Shown: positions 1 through 11,555 of the stretch, in pieces
Position numbering within the stretch: the stretch's first letter is position 1
Layout of the letters: each line of letters opens with the position of its first letter
Assembly: GCF_002994745.2 (NCBI RefSeq)
Contig: NC_037088.1
Coordinates: 46,492,911 to 46,556,910, forward strand
Direction of reading: 5' to 3'
Source of the DNA: Rosa chinensis
Lineage: Eukaryota > Streptophyta > Magnoliopsida > Rosales > Rosaceae
Length of the DNA: 64,000 bases
Made by a program: the position numbers and the translations under genes
The notes under the pieces: generated by a model
Databases searched by the model: none
The model's input: only the letters and a program-made list of their open reading frames with translations
What the model was told of the DNA's origin: nothing

Positions 1-58
1 TTGCACAGAAACAAAGCATAGATCTAGTCTTCATTAGCAAAACGAGGCCAACAAAAAG

Positions 59-2741
59 TTAGGTGCATTGATCTTCACAACCATTTTCAACGTCTCCACT
101 ATCTTTGATGGACATAAACATGTCTCCTGCAGTCCTGCGATGACCAAATCTTTGTTCCAGCAGGGGGAATATGTTTCGAAGCATGTCATACATAGCTCTG
201 TAATACCATTTCCTCCATCTCTTGCAAAACAAAAGTGACCCGATAACAATCCCAAACCCACATGTAAAACCAATTTCGGGACAGATAATATCCCAATCAA
301 TGTCATGTTTAGGATTTGAATGGCTTCCTTCCAGCTTTGGTGATGAAAACCCTGTCTCATTGTCTGCTATTAAAGGAGGCCCCCACAATCCTTTATTACC
401 TCCGAATGAAACTGCATCAAATGTTGAAAATTGAGCACCACTTGGTATCCTCCCGACCAATTGATTATATGAGAGATTCAAGAATGAAAGGAAAGTGAGT
501 TTTGTAAGCTCCAATGGGATTTGACCGCTTAGTTTGTTACTTGAGAGGTCCAAAGACTCTAGCTGACTCGAATTACTTAATGATGATGGAACTGCACCTG
601 TGAAAGCATTGTTGGACAAGTTGAGGGCATATAATGATTTGAGTTCTCCAATTTCCTCGGGTATTGATCCATTGAGCTTGTTGCACGAGAAGTCAATGGA
701 GGTGAAGATAGGTTAAACACTCACCAACTCCATCTCTAAACCTTTGTTTGTTACCGTGATAGTATCTTCTTGATAATAAACTCCATCCTCCTCATATTGA
801 AGTTTACCGATCTTCCATGGGGCATTATCTTTGCTAGTGCTCATGGCCTGCCAAGTTGTCAAAGTTGTTCCAGGTACTTCACCACTAAAATTGTTGTGAG
901 CTAGATCTATGATTTGAAGTACTGGCCAAGTGCCATTAGTCTTGCGACATCTAATGCGCCCATAAAATTTATTGGATCGCAAGACAAGGACACGCAAGGT
1001 GGATATGTTCCTCAAAAAGCATGGAAATAGTTCTGTTATCAGATTGTTTCCAAGGTTTAAAACCTCTAATTTAGTGCAGTTGACAAGAGATTTTAGGAAT
1101 TGGCCTTGAATCTGATTTCCACTAATGTCTAGCGTTCTTAAATTGTTATTATGAGAGAATTCATCAACATTTGTAAGATTGTTTCTCCTCAAATTGAGGG
1201 ATCCGGCTCCTCTAAAGTTACATAGTGTGAAGTTACGTGAATTTCATAAAATCACAATCCTTCGTTTAATCTAACAGATAGAACAGTGGCCACCTAAATC
1301 AATACGTACATATCTAAAAAGGATTTTTATTTTATTTTTTCCTACAAACTGAAGTTAATAGTCACAGCCAAAAAATAATAATAACTGACGTTAACTTCGG
1401 TTATTGTTTCAGACTTTTGCATCTCATAACTCTTTGGTTTTGTTCTTCATGGTACTTGCACCAGCAAGGATAAATCAAACAAAACTTTTACATTTAGTTC
1501 ATTTGCAGTTGTCATACATAAGCATATCAATTATTAAACATAGATCAAGTTGAGGAAATTCCACATACAGTGCTGGATAAATTATCAAGCACTCCGACAT
1601 CCCATAGATGATTAATCCAAATGCATATATGATTACAAAAGGTTAATTAGGCACCCATCATCTCCAAAATGAAGTGTGATACAAATCAAAGAATTAATAG
1701 AGGCACAGGTCATGGGCAAAATCCCTTTGCAATTGAAGGGATATTGGCCAAATTGAATTCATCCATCCGGCAGCAATGAAAACTCAGATCAAACATAATA
1801 AGTACCCCTTTGATCTTGAGAAACAGAGGAAAAAGTTCAAAAACTGAGAGAGATTAAAATTTACACAATAGTTGGATCGTATAGGATTGTAGAGAACCCA
1901 TATTAGATCTTAATGTTTGTTAACAGAGGTAAAGCCTAATGCCAACGTAGGTTAAAGCTAATTTGGTACCCAAAAAAAAAAAAAAACTCTAATTTTTATT
2001 AGTTAAGGTTGGCACTCTTCTATCCGTTAGATTAGATAAATGATTGTGATTTTATGAAATTCGTGTAACTTCACACTATCTAAATTTAGAGGAGCTGGAT
2101 CCGTTGAGTACTACAAGTGTGCTCATTGTAGTCAAGCACCGGGGAACCATGCCACTCAAAGAATTATTGGACAGATCAAGAAACTCAATATATTGTATAT
2201 TGCATAATGATTCTGAAATGATCCCCTTGAGGTTATTACTCGAAAGCGACAAGAATCCAGTGTAAAGAAGCACATCTCCAATGGTACTTGGCATGATAGA
2301 ACTGAAATAATTCTTTGGGAAATCTAGATAATAAACAGAGCAATGTGGTCGAAAAATTGGGATCTGCCCATGAAATTGATTGGAATGCAGGTCAAGGTAC
2401 TCTAAACCATTGAGATTGATTGAAGGAACTTTTAGAGAATCTAAGGAGTTGCAAGAAAGATTTAGGTAGTTAAGATTACTAAAACTCCAAATCCAGTTGG
2501 GTACCTTGCCATTTATCTGGTTATCTGAAATGTCCAATCTTTGCAAGTTAGATTGATTTCTCAAGAAATTAGGAAATGTTCTCAATTTCAGTGACACCAA
2601 GCTCAAAATAGATAGATGAGAAAATGAGAAATTAGTATGATCATGGCTAAGAAACAAGTTATTGTGTGAAAGATCAAGTTCAAAAAGATATCTCAGCTGG
2701 TGTAGACCATCAAGAGGAAACGAGCCACTTAAATTAATCAC
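59..2741 (-). pseudogene. LRR receptor-like protein pseudogene, copy A (Ve/Cf-like)
   Basis: Read on the minus strand, this is the C-terminal half of an LRR-RLP close to the intact gene at 16,686-19,487. It covers LRRs from 2,741, the last repeats, the GAQFSTF juxtamembrane motif, a membrane segment and a short basic tail (CKRWRKWYY). Lesions are clear: the N-terminal half is absent (joined at about 2,741 to sequence that lies upstream of the intact paralogue), a 1-nt deletion near 713-716 gives a stop after MELVSV, a 905-bp transposon sits at 1,199-2,103, and an 8-bp tandem duplication near 122-135 shifts the frame of the tail. The truncation and the 1-nt deletion are shared with copy B; the transposon and the 8-bp duplication are private. 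No signal peptide or start remains, so no functional receptor is expected. Confidence 0.9.
1199..2103. mobile_element. Non-autonomous TIR transposon, ~905 bp
   Basis: The insert splits the LRR reading frame. Its ends are near-perfect inverted repeats of about 60 bp, starting GGATCCGGCTCCTC at the left and ending GAGGAGCTGGATCCG at the right. It is flanked by TTGAG (1,194-1,198 and 2,104-2,108), a 5-bp target-site duplication. Copies at 17,779 and 29,770 give the uninterrupted site. No transposase frame is visible. The superfamily is not assigned, because 5 bp is not the usual duplication for hAT (8), CACTA (3) or Mutator (9). Confidence 0.8.
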
Positions 2742-3494
2742 CCGAATGTTAAGTGAATATTATGTGGAAGTTTCAGGGGATTCTCGTACATTAATTTCTT
2801 AAAATAGTTGATGCCAAAAGTCTTGCTAATTGTGGAAAAGCTAATGCCTTTTTGGTTGTAGTGTATATGCTCCTTGAAATTGATTCGTTAGGTGATTCTC
2901 CAATTAATATTGCTTGCTTCATGTTATCATGTAAAGTTTTGCATGGAATTTGTGCTTGATCTTGTGATGTGAAGTTTTTCCACATTATCATCTCATTTTC
3001 ACTGATGATAGCATATGATCCAGTTGTTGAAATTTTTAGAACATAGTCGGTTCAATACGACCTCTTTACCTTCCATTTCTGGATCCAGTTTACTACGACT
3101 ATTTGATCTTCAAGCATATGTGTTCCACTGCTTGTTACAGGCTACAATTGTCAGCTACTTTAATAATTCCTACTGAAGATATGGCTTGAATTGTTTGCGA
3201 TGCTTGTGATGATATCGTGATCTTTGCAGAACACACAGAAATATCCAGGGTAATTTCGAATTCTCTTACCCTTGACTTATATTAAAACTGTCCCATTGTC
3301 ATGCTGTCCACTTTCCTTCGCATCGTCTTCTTTAATTAGCTAAGCTTCTAATAGTTTCTATCGATCATTTTCTTTTGACTAATGTAGGAGGCCATAATCT
3401 AGGGGCTGTATTTTTTTAAATCACACACCTTGCCAATAATTTAAGAGCTCCACAATACATCATTCAAATTCTGATATTTCATTCTGCCATATAT
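2742..3494. other. Conserved spacer without a convincing gene
   Basis: No sustained reading frame is seen. The stretch is nearly identical in copy B (31,716-32,466) and recognisable in the middle unit (about 20,160-21,440), so it marks the array unit. In the middle unit it lies upstream of the intact LRR gene. In A and B a deletion has brought it next to the truncated LRR. Confidence 0.6.
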
Positions 3495-3843
3495 TTATAG
3501 AAATGCCAAGGAATAAGCTACTACTGCTGTTGCTGAAACTGCAATTGCTGCAAATATTAATGGTGTTCCACATGTGCGAATGACTGATCCAGTTGTGAAC
3601 ATATGTGAGACCTGAAAACGGAAAGGTTTCAAAGGTATTCCTGAATCGGAGATGTCAACATGAGAGAAGTTCAAATTGGTATGAAAAAACTTTTGGCATG
3701 AGCATTCGAACAATCACACCCACCAAGCATATTCCTTCTCCATCAGCAGCTCTAGTTCTTCGACATTCTTGATTTTGCAGTGCAACTGCATCTACAGTGA
3801 TGACCAAAAAAAAAAGAAGCAGGATTAGGTTGTTATGCATCAT
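3495..3843 (-). CDS. Putative small secreted or membrane-anchored protein, two exons, copy A
   Basis: I do not recognise the family. Exon 1 (3,724-3,843) starts MMHNNLI, has a hydrophobic signal-like stretch, then a basic Cys-containing segment (NQECRRTRAADGEGICL), and ends exactly before a GT donor. Exon 2 (3,495-3,611) follows a TTTTCAG acceptor in the same phase and ends TATAVVAYSLAFL-like, that is, a C-terminal hydrophobic helix before TAA; this could be a membrane anchor or GPI signal. The predicted product is about 78 aa. The CACTA element lies 45 bp upstream of the ATG and may have separated it from its promoter. Copy B has a 5-nt insertion in exon 2, and the middle unit keeps only a decayed exon 2. 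The call rests on phase-compatible splice sites alone. Confidence 0.4.
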
Positions 3844-3905
3844 AGATGGCTCGAATTGCAACAGATAGCAATAGAAAACAGATGGCTACACTACTAGAAT
3901 TATGG

Positions 3906-4480
3906 CCCCAGACATCGGCCAAAAACCGATGAGAAACAAAAACCCAACCGATGTCTTTGTGGGTGATGAGAAAGATCCGGAAAATGCAGACATCGGTTTT
4001 TAGCCGATGTCTAGTATTCGTGTAGACATCGGTTCCTAATTATAAATCGATGTAAATATGTTTAAATGATAACAAACTTACATGTTTTACTATTGTTAAA
4101 CCCACATTTTATTGTATTTAATGCTTAAAGACATATAGATTACACAACACAAGTTTGCGTTTTAACATCGTTATTGATTTAAGAACCGATGACTGATACT
4201 GTTACAGACATCGGTTCCCATTTTGGAACTGATGTCTGGTACTGTTACAGACATCGGTTCCCATTTTGAAACTGATGTCTGGTACTCTGTAACATATCGT
4301 TTTCGACAAAAAATCGATGTCTGTATATTTTAGTAACATCGATTTCCATTTTGGAACTGATGTCTGGTACTCAGTAACATATCGTTTTCGACAAAAAATC
4401 GATGTCTGTATATTTCAGTAACATCGATTTTCATTTTGAAACTGATGTATCTGTATTACTAGACATCAGTTTTAATGGTT
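3906..4480. repeat. CACTA subterminal repeat array
   Basis: Direct and inverted copies of a short motif (AGACATCGGTT and its complement AACCGATGTCT, with close variants) alternate through this stretch. Longer duplicated blocks such as CAGACATCGGTTCCCATTTT recur near 4,204 and 4,245, and a second block repeats near 4,290 and 4,370. Arrays like this sit inside CACTA termini and bind the element's proteins. A few copies also occur at 8,780-8,890. Confidence 0.8.
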
Positions 4481-4838
4481 AAAACTGATTTCAACTTTAT
4501 ATCTAGACATCACATTCTATAAAGAGGATGATGTCCACAAAATATATAGCTGCTGTTATAAATTGCAATTTCGATAGTTGACAAGAGTGATTTGAATATT
4601 GAGCTATTATATCTGAAATCATCATCCTTAACAGTTTACAAAATGGTCAAAATAAAACCCCAATTCACCTACTACAAGGCTAGCCTAGCAATTAGTATTC
4701 ATGTTTGTTCATAATTGCTACAAAAATGTTAATTAAAAGCTAGCCTAACTCAAAAAAGAGGCTGGCTTTCCCAACTTCTTGAATACAAGCAACCCCCATT
4801 ACACCTGACAATCCTGCACATCACAGCACAATACTCAA

Positions 4839-6325
4839 TCAAGATTGGTGTTCTTGGTGTGCGGTGCAGATAACTAATGGCTTGACAGATGACCGAAGAG
4901 ACTCTGGTCCTTCTGCGGATATTCTCTTGCACACTGCATCACAGTTGCTAATAACCTCCGTCAACCTTCCTTTAAGTTCCCCAATCTCTACCTGCAGTGC
5001 ATGAACTGTGTCCATGTTTCAATGTATAGGTTAATTTTACAAAGGTGTACAACTCATTTATCCATACAGTAGGTCCATCAACATCTGTTAAAGCAAAAGA
5101 TCCTACGCAGAACTTATATTGCATATATGATGAGAATAATTACCTCCACATAAATGTTGCGAGAATGTCTTCATTGCTGTCACTGAATAATTAAAACGTT
5201 GCTTAAGTTTAACAGACAACGCGTCCGCAATTTCTATCTTGTTCTCTATCTCTTCCTGCCACAATTATCATCAAATCATGGTTAGATATTTCTCGTTGGG
5301 AGAAAGGAAGGCAGAGCAAGTCAATTTCCCAATATGCAGTCTTCCCAAATCTTAATTCCTAGGAAATACAATATGCAGTCTTTCCCAAATCTTAATTTCT
5401 AGGAAATACAGGCGCTCTTTATCAGATAGAGCAAACGACAAAACTCATTCCAAAGTCCAAACCATAAGATTTCTAATTTTCAAGACATGAGAATAACAGG
5501 GTATAATTCTGTCAATTTTGAGCAACTATTAAATGAATGCACAGATTGCAGAACCTGTTCAGCAAACCCGCTGGCTATATTATTAAAAGATAAAAGGAGC
5601 ACGAGCTTAAGTTTAAATTGTAACATTTCCCTCAACGAGGTCAATCACTTCCAATTACTTTTTATAACTGATTTTAGTATTAACCATGATCCCCTTGCTT
5701 CAGTTCCGTTGTTAACTAGAGCATCTAAATGGATCTCTAAGACAGTTAAACAAGCATTCAGGATGAATAATACTAAAAGATAGCTATATCAGCTCATCAA
5801 CGAAACTAAAGAACTAGACGAGTTCATAATATGCCACCTATTATAGATGTGATAAAACAAAAACAATGATCTCAGCTAACCCCGAGTCTTTTTGGGAAAT
5901 TAGGACCTTCACCAAACTAATTGCATGTTAATAGTTTACGATCTAAAGTGAACCCAGATCAACCTAAAAGTTGGCCTGATGGAGGAGCATAAAGCCACAC
6001 TGAAGAACAACCTAACGCTTATACTCACGAATCATCACACTGAAGATCAATATAAATCACGCTCCTAAAATCTTCCCTAAATTCTAAAATTAATCAATGT
6101 TCTTCCTGGACTTTGAGTTTTGCATTTGCGAAACCCTTCCAATAATCTTAAATAATAAATTGAAGTGCTGCAACATCTGTTCTATGTGTTGAAACTCAAA
6201 ATTCAAAAGGCACTGATGCAACTTATTACAACAAACCTGTTTTTGGCTCAGCTTTTTGACATTCTCCTCCTGCCACTCACGGTACATCGAGAAGAGTTCC
6301 AGTAACACTTTTGGATCCACAATAC
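4839..6325 (-). pseudogene. Captured exons of a plant coiled-coil protein (3' part)
   Basis: Three exons on the minus strand join with proper GT-AG borders: 6,325-6,237 (VDPKVLLELFSMYREWQEEN), 5,255-5,144 (EEIENKIEIADALSVKL), and 5,005-4,839 (VHALQVEIGELKGRLTEV) ending in TGA at 4,839-4,841. Phases match between the last two exons: exon 2 leaves one G, and exon 3 begins TT to complete Val. The charged heptad-like sequence suggests a coiled coil. It reminds me of plant kinetochore-associated proteins, but I cannot name it with confidence. The exons sit inside the CACTA element, downstream of the LCB1 exons in the same orientation. Confidence 0.65.
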
Positions 6326-6784
6326 CTATATAGACAATTCAGAGCAGACTCATGAGTAACCAGCCTCATCACCAAACAATTTCCACTTCGAGTCAACGAA
6401 ATTCTTGAAACAATGTTGCAAAGACAAATACATAGGACCTATTCAATTTCAACCGCTGTGCTTATAGCTCAAGAATTAAAAATACTGAAGCATAGAATAT
6501 GCTGTAGACCCCAGGCATTTAGCTAGTCAGTAAAAATTTCATACATTTATACTGCTCTAATCCTTAATAGCTTAATTTTACTCTTTTTGCAGGAAATTAA
6601 TAAGAAGAAGAAAAAACCCATAACCACAAAATGTCAACAAGAAGCTTACTGGGAGCTGAAGAAGACGAAGGTTTCCTCACTAAAATGTCAGTCAAGCTAC
6701 CCTCACTTGGGGGTGAAGTCAGTAATGGCGTCGACTGCAATCAACAATTTACTGCCATCAATAATATGAAAAGTTATCTCTTAC

Positions 6785-7039
6785 AAGCAACTTCTCATGT
6801 CCTATCAATCCAAGATAATTTGCTGAAGCAAAGTTCACTACTTCTTTGCCATTGACTATTGTATGTGGCCCTGCAGCACTGAATAAATTCTACTCATTAG
6901 CAAAATCCCTTAGAACAAGGAATATACTGTTCTATATTTACCCATAGGCAACATCATTTTAACTCCAAGATATAACACTGAAGAAAATTGCAATAACCAA
7001 TTATTTATTCTTCCAAAAAAAATAACGTACTGCTAATGG

Positions 7040-7071
<32 letters not shown>

Positions 7072-7748
7072 CCTCTCTCTCTCCCTCCCTCCCTGATAAA
7101 ATTCAAAAAGAGGAACATCTAATTAAAGCATAGCTGAACTATGGATTGGTCTATGAAGAGCTAGGGACTAAGCTCACTCACCTTTCCAACACTGGGGGTT
7201 CATACTGCATATCTTCTGTGATAGGAGGAATGAGAGGTTCAGGAACCCATTCCTCACATAGATCATCTATTTCCTACATGTACCAATACACTAGCAAAGT
7301 TCAGTTAAGAATCCAGGATACATGTCATATCAGAAAGCAGAAGAATCAGAAGCATATAATCAAACTAGACATTTAGCAAGTTCATATGTGGTGATATGCA
7401 AATAGTAGCATACCTAAAAACTTTATTCATTGAGACAAAAGTTGACAACTAAATTGGTCACACAGACCTTTTCTTTCAAATCCCACGAGGAAGTATAATC
7501 AAATTACAATTTACAACAATGCCTCAACACTTCTGACTCCTTGTTTTGTTAAGTTACGAATATAAAAAGCAGTTCAATGAATTAAAGGAGGTGCGCAAGC
7601 AGAGTGTATTGTTCCACAAGAAAAAAGTACTGGCATAAAACTTTCACACAAACCTTCTCTGTTAAAGGCTTCTTAGGGGGCTTGTAACTTTTCTGGGAGA
7701 ATAGAAAAACAATGACTGCAAAAAGAAGTACTTCTACATAAAGATGTC
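6785..7748 (-). pseudogene. LCB1: Captured exons of serine palmitoyltransferase subunit LCB1
   Basis: Three consecutive minus-strand exons with intact splice sites encode the N-terminal region of LCB1. Exon 7,748-7,654 gives the membrane helix and [15 protein letters not shown]. Exon 7,273-7,182 gives EIDDLCEEWVPEPLIPPITE. Exon 6,878-6,785 gives [20 protein letters not shown] followed by [11 protein letters not shown]. Phases agree across all three joins. LCB1 is the non-catalytic partner of LCB2 in the ER enzyme that starts sphingolipid synthesis (known biology). LCB1's first exon and the whole PLP-fold body are missing, so no enzyme subunit can be made. This is a transduplicated fragment inside the CACTA element. 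The parent gene is not in the window. Confidence 0.88.
7040..7093. repeat. (CT)n microsatellite
   Basis: About 54 bp of CT repeat interrupted by CCCT units, inside an intron of the captured LCB1 fragment. Confidence 0.95.
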
Positions 7749-8315
7749 CTGCAAGAAAAAGGCCAAACAAGAGAGATTTGTTGATCAGAAGCTATCCCAG
7801 ACATTCAAGAGAGATTTTTTCAAGCAAACAAAATTGAAAAACCAGAAACAACCCATAGGGGATATTCAATAAGTCAATGAGAATTTCCATTCAAGTCAAT
7901 TATCCCAATAATCCCAATTTCAGCAAAATAAAGATTAAACAAGTTAACACTCCACACCCATACCAAAAGAAAAACCAGATCTAGAGTGGTATTACCGTAG
8001 CCCATCGCCCTGAACCAAATATTCTGCAGCCACCAGAAACAAATACCCAAATCCCTGCCAAAACATCAAAATCATGCTATAAACAAAGTCTAGACCCATT
8101 TACCTGCCACCATATATAATCCGTAGACTCATTCTGAAAAGCTTGAAACAAATCGAGACATGATCCCTAATTTCTTTTTCAGTTTTCTCCAGCCACCAGA
8201 AATGAAATTAACCCATATATCTGAGCTTGAGCACTAATTGGAAGAATATGTGAGATGATAAGAGCCGTATCAAAAGTTCATAAATTTAAGATTGGGTAAT
8301 CAGGTCGGGTCTTAC

Positions 8316-8412
8316 TATTTCGAGCAATAACGAGCTCTTGGAGCTCTGAGATCTGACTGTTGAACCCGGTGATCAACGAATCCAACGACGCCTCTGCTTT
8401 CTCCGCTCCCAT
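8316..8412 (-). pseudogene. Captured first exon (start of the chimeric transcript)
   Basis: The exon starts ATG at 8,412 and reads MGAEKAEASLDSLITGFNSQ then ISELQELVIARN before a GTAAG donor at 8,315. It has phase 1, which matches the phase of the LCB1 exon at 7,748, so splicing would fuse the two in frame. It looks like the N-terminus of a coiled-coil protein and may come from the same donor gene as the exons at 4,839-6,325, with LCB1 sequence inserted between. It lies close to the CACTA right end. Confidence 0.6.
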
Positions 8413-8908
8413 CTCACTCTCTCTTCACAAGAAAAAAGACGATGAAACGCCGGATAGAAAATCAGTATTGGTGGTGGGGAGAAGAGAGAGAGGACCTACG
8501 TTGGTGGTGGTCGGAGAACGAGCTCAAGGCCTCTCAGGTCTGAGAACGAGCTCGGGGCGGGTCAGGTTGGAGATCGAGGTCGACGCGAAGAAGGAGGGCG
8601 CGCGCTGGAGTCCAAAGTGAGAGTTAGTAATTAGGGTTTGTAAGTTTTAAACAAAGTGAAAAAATTCTAAGTGTTGGGGAAATGAATATTTTGGTCCCCC
8701 GCGTATCTGAAAATTTCAACTTAGTCCCTCCACGTTTTTTAAAATTTTTCCAATGAAACTTTTCTCATCGTTTCAGTTGGTGACTGATGTCTACAATAAC
8801 AATAGAAATCGGTTTTTTCACAAACTGATGTTAGCACGATTTTTAACATCAGGTGCAATCCTGACCGATTTAATAGTGGCGATGTCTAATGACATTATTC
8901 TAGTAGTG

Positions 8909-9725
8909 CTAGCGACCATTTGAGCACAAAGAGCATCAAAAGGACAGACTATTGGACAATTTCATTATCATGCAAGAAATCTGAACCAGAAAATCATGAA
9001 GAGTGTCAAGTGTAAATCTAGTTGTCATGCACGTGCAGTGTGTGCGTGTAAAACATTCAGTGAAGACAAATCTTGGAATAGTAGTGAAACATTGATGAGA
9101 TTCATTGGAATGAAGCATAGTTGGAGAGTCTACTTCTACAGCACTGGAAATTGCCCGCATGATAAAACTTGACAGCTTTTCACCACTCTGGAACATTTTC
9201 AGAGAAAATTTTCACTTTTCTTAGTATGATCAAAGAACCAGTGAAGACTAATCTTGCAGTCTATGAACAAATATGCGTAAATATGGGATACTGTTGTCAC
9301 TAAAAAATTTCCATACAAAGTATGAGGCATGTTGAGGACATATTCAACCTTATGAATATGATACAGCAGCCCAACTATCCAATACACATGACAAGTAGTC
9401 ATTCGGCATCATGAAGGATAATGTATTTGTTCCATTGAGAATATTATTATATCAGATGTTATAATCTGAAGTTCTGAACTTACAGGAGTATAGGGATAAG
9501 TAAAGATTCAAACCAAATTAGGGTCATGCCAAGTTTAAAGTAACGAAAGGCCATAGGATTTGCCAACATGGAAGACATCGTGCATCTACACGCACCTATA
9601 ATCAGCATACCAATGCGCAACATGCTTATGTGAAAACTGAAAATTCATAGTGATGCAGCACCAGAAGGAATTATGAGAACAATTGAACAAAGCTAAGAGA
9701 AACAGAAAAAGGAGGATATTAATGG
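8909..9725. other. Unit spacer, no supported gene
   Basis: Nearly identical to 32,860-33,664 in copy B. A minus-strand frame near 8,936-9,196 has no recognisable motif and no supporting splice structure. I see nothing else. Confidence 0.5.
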
Positions 9726-10389
9726 GAAGAGTTTCTCAAGTTTACTCAGTAGTCTGGCAACATGGAGTAAGAAAGCCTTAGTAGTAGTGTGCTCTTTCCT
9801 TTCTGTCTAGTGTGGAAGTACTTTCTTTCCAAGTACCTGTAAATCAGGCTCATGGATAGCTAAACAGCTTTTTACCTAAGCATGAGGCTCTGAGTTTTAG
9901 TCTGTAATTATGTTTGAATAAATAATTTCGGATTGCTCATCCAGCTTGTCAATATTTCTGCAATATTTAAAATGTTTGTTCATAACTGTTGTTGGCCTTA
10001 CTCTTGTACTATTTTTAGGTTTAAACTTTCTGTTTTTTTTTTTTTTTAAGAAATTTTGCCTTAGCTTAAGGTAGAAATAAGCAGCAGTGATTCCGCCTGT
10101 TATAGTAACCGCTAGGCAAGTGGCCGTTAGGTGAAAAACTTGGGCATGTTGAAGGCTAGTTTTGTTTCTGTCAAAAGTATGAACAGGTTTTCTTAAGAAA
10201 AGGTAAAGGTAGACTCAAAAGTCAGCATAGGATCTCTTAGGCATTATTTTAGAAAAGACTACCCTTATAGGTCTTTTCCTCTAAGATTTGTGTCAATTGA
10301 CACAATACAAACTTCTTGGTGCAAGTGGGCACAATACAAGTGATTTCTGGATAAAAATGAATTATCCCAAAAAAAAAAAAAAAAAAAAA
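9726..10389 (+). repeat. Relic of a caulimovirid leader region with poly(A), copy A
   Basis: This stretch aligns, roughly 70-80% by eye, with 60,180-60,828 of the endogenous caulimovirid. Shared blocks include AAGAAAGCC, TAGTGTGCT, AAGTACCTGT, ATGGATA(G/A)CTAAACAGC, GCAGCAGTGATTCC, GGCCGTTAGG and TGTTGAAGGCTAGT. It starts just after the position matching the viral RNA start and stops at the point where the complete copy ends. It then runs into A21 (10,369-10,389), as an RNA-derived insertion would. There is no coding capacity. Copy A lacks about 10 nt of a small hairpin that copy B keeps. Confidence 0.75.
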
Positions 10390-10484
10390 TTGGGCATTAA
10401 ATTGAATGAGAGTAAGTCTACCAATTCTAAATAAAGTGTGTCTATATTCCAAATACTCAAAAATTCCAAAACAGAGCTCTTTTA

Positions 10485-11335
10485 GAGAAATTTTAAATAC
10501 ACACCCCAAACTACTTAATACACATCCCTATTATTTTATATTTCAAATAAGATTTTATAGGTAGATTAAATGACCAAAATAGACATCTATATATTAGGAG
10601 AAAAATAATAATAATAATAATCATATCTTCCTTATATGATTCTATAATTATAAACACAATAAATTTCTATACATGCATCCTCATTTAAAACAAGAATAAA
10701 GTTAGAAACCATCTAATTTAAATTTTCCTTAAATAAATTGTAATTAAATGGGGTGAGAAACCATATCATTTAGAAATTTCAAAATCAATGGCATTAAATA
10801 TTTTTAAAACAAATCGCTTGACTCCCATTTTTAGTTTTTTTTTTTTTTAAGTTATGATTAGTCAATTTATTATCTAATATAAAAAATCACAGGTATAAAA
10901 GTTTGTAATTGTTAATTTGTTTGACCATCCAATGACAATTTCATAGTTCCGCCATTGTGGAGAAACTAGTGATACAGTCTTGGTTGAATGTTCGACTCAA
11001 AATTTTATACTTGATCAATATGGTATTTGGTGGATGAGAACTTAAATAATACAAAACCTATTTCTAAGCATCTATTTGGAGGGAACAATAATAATTCTTT
11101 ATGGATTTCTCAATAACTAACACAAGTAATTAATATGGTCAATTATAAAATACTAATATGTTAATATATACTAATCAAATTAAATAGTAGCCTTAATGTA
11201 GTTAAATAATAGTGTATTTCATGGTTTTTTAGATTATGGATATTTTAGGTAATTTGGGTTATGTATTTAGTAAAATATTAGAATGAGTAATTAAATGGTA
11301 GGTGTATTGAGTAAGGAGTGTGTATTAAATAATTC
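10485..11335. mobile_element. Mutator-type MITE, copy A
   Basis: The 9-bp duplication GCTCTTTTA flanks it (10,476-10,484 and 11,336-11,344). The left inverted end reads GAGAAATTTTAAATACACAC. The matching right end is decayed here but better kept at about 12,800-12,844 in the second copy of the flanking repeat. The element is AT-rich with no coding capacity. Its copy B counterpart is split by the copia insertion. Confidence 0.7.
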
Positions 11336-11555
11336 GCTCTTTTATTCTCAAAAAAAAAAAAAAAAAAAAAAGGGAGCTCTTTAGCATACACATGATTTTT
11401 TGTTATCTTTGGCTCTAAAACCAAATGCGTGAAACACACCGGAAACTAATGGGTCTCTCAAACAAGTGACACTGCCAACATAAATTTCCTCATAACCCCT
11501 AAACCCATCGATCTGAACCTCTTCCTACCACCCCAAACAAAACCCAAATCAGATT
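11160..11555. repeat. Direct repeat 1 (396 bp) flanking a TIR element
   Basis: It begins GTTAATATATACTAATC and ends AAACCCAAATCAGATT, and it recurs at 12,644-13,040. Copy B has a single copy (about 62,583-62,980). It includes the MITE right end and the sequence just upstream of the reductase gene. Confidence 0.85.

Larger units (their letters stand above)
3889..8908. mobile_element. CACTA (En/Spm-type) transposon carrying host gene fragments
   Basis: Ends are CACTACTAGAATTATG at the left and the inverted counterpart CATTATTCTAGTAGTG at the right. The 3-bp target duplication CTA (3,886-3,888 and 8,909-8,911) is typical of CACTA elements. Copy B (32,860) shows the empty site. The left 0.6 kb holds many subterminal ACATCGGTT/ACCGATGT motifs, the usual transposase binding arrays, with a few at the right end. 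No transposase or TNPA-like frame is visible, so the element is non-autonomous. Its interior carries exons of two host genes on the minus strand. Confidence 0.93.

Noticed and set aside
8360..8620. Plus-strand frame at the CACTA right end
   Set aside because: It overlaps the captured first exon on the other strand and has low-complexity Arg/Glu/Gly content.
3889..8908. Treating the CACTA interior as a resident host gene
   Set aside because: The clean 3-bp duplication and the empty site in copy B show the whole block arrived as a transposon.
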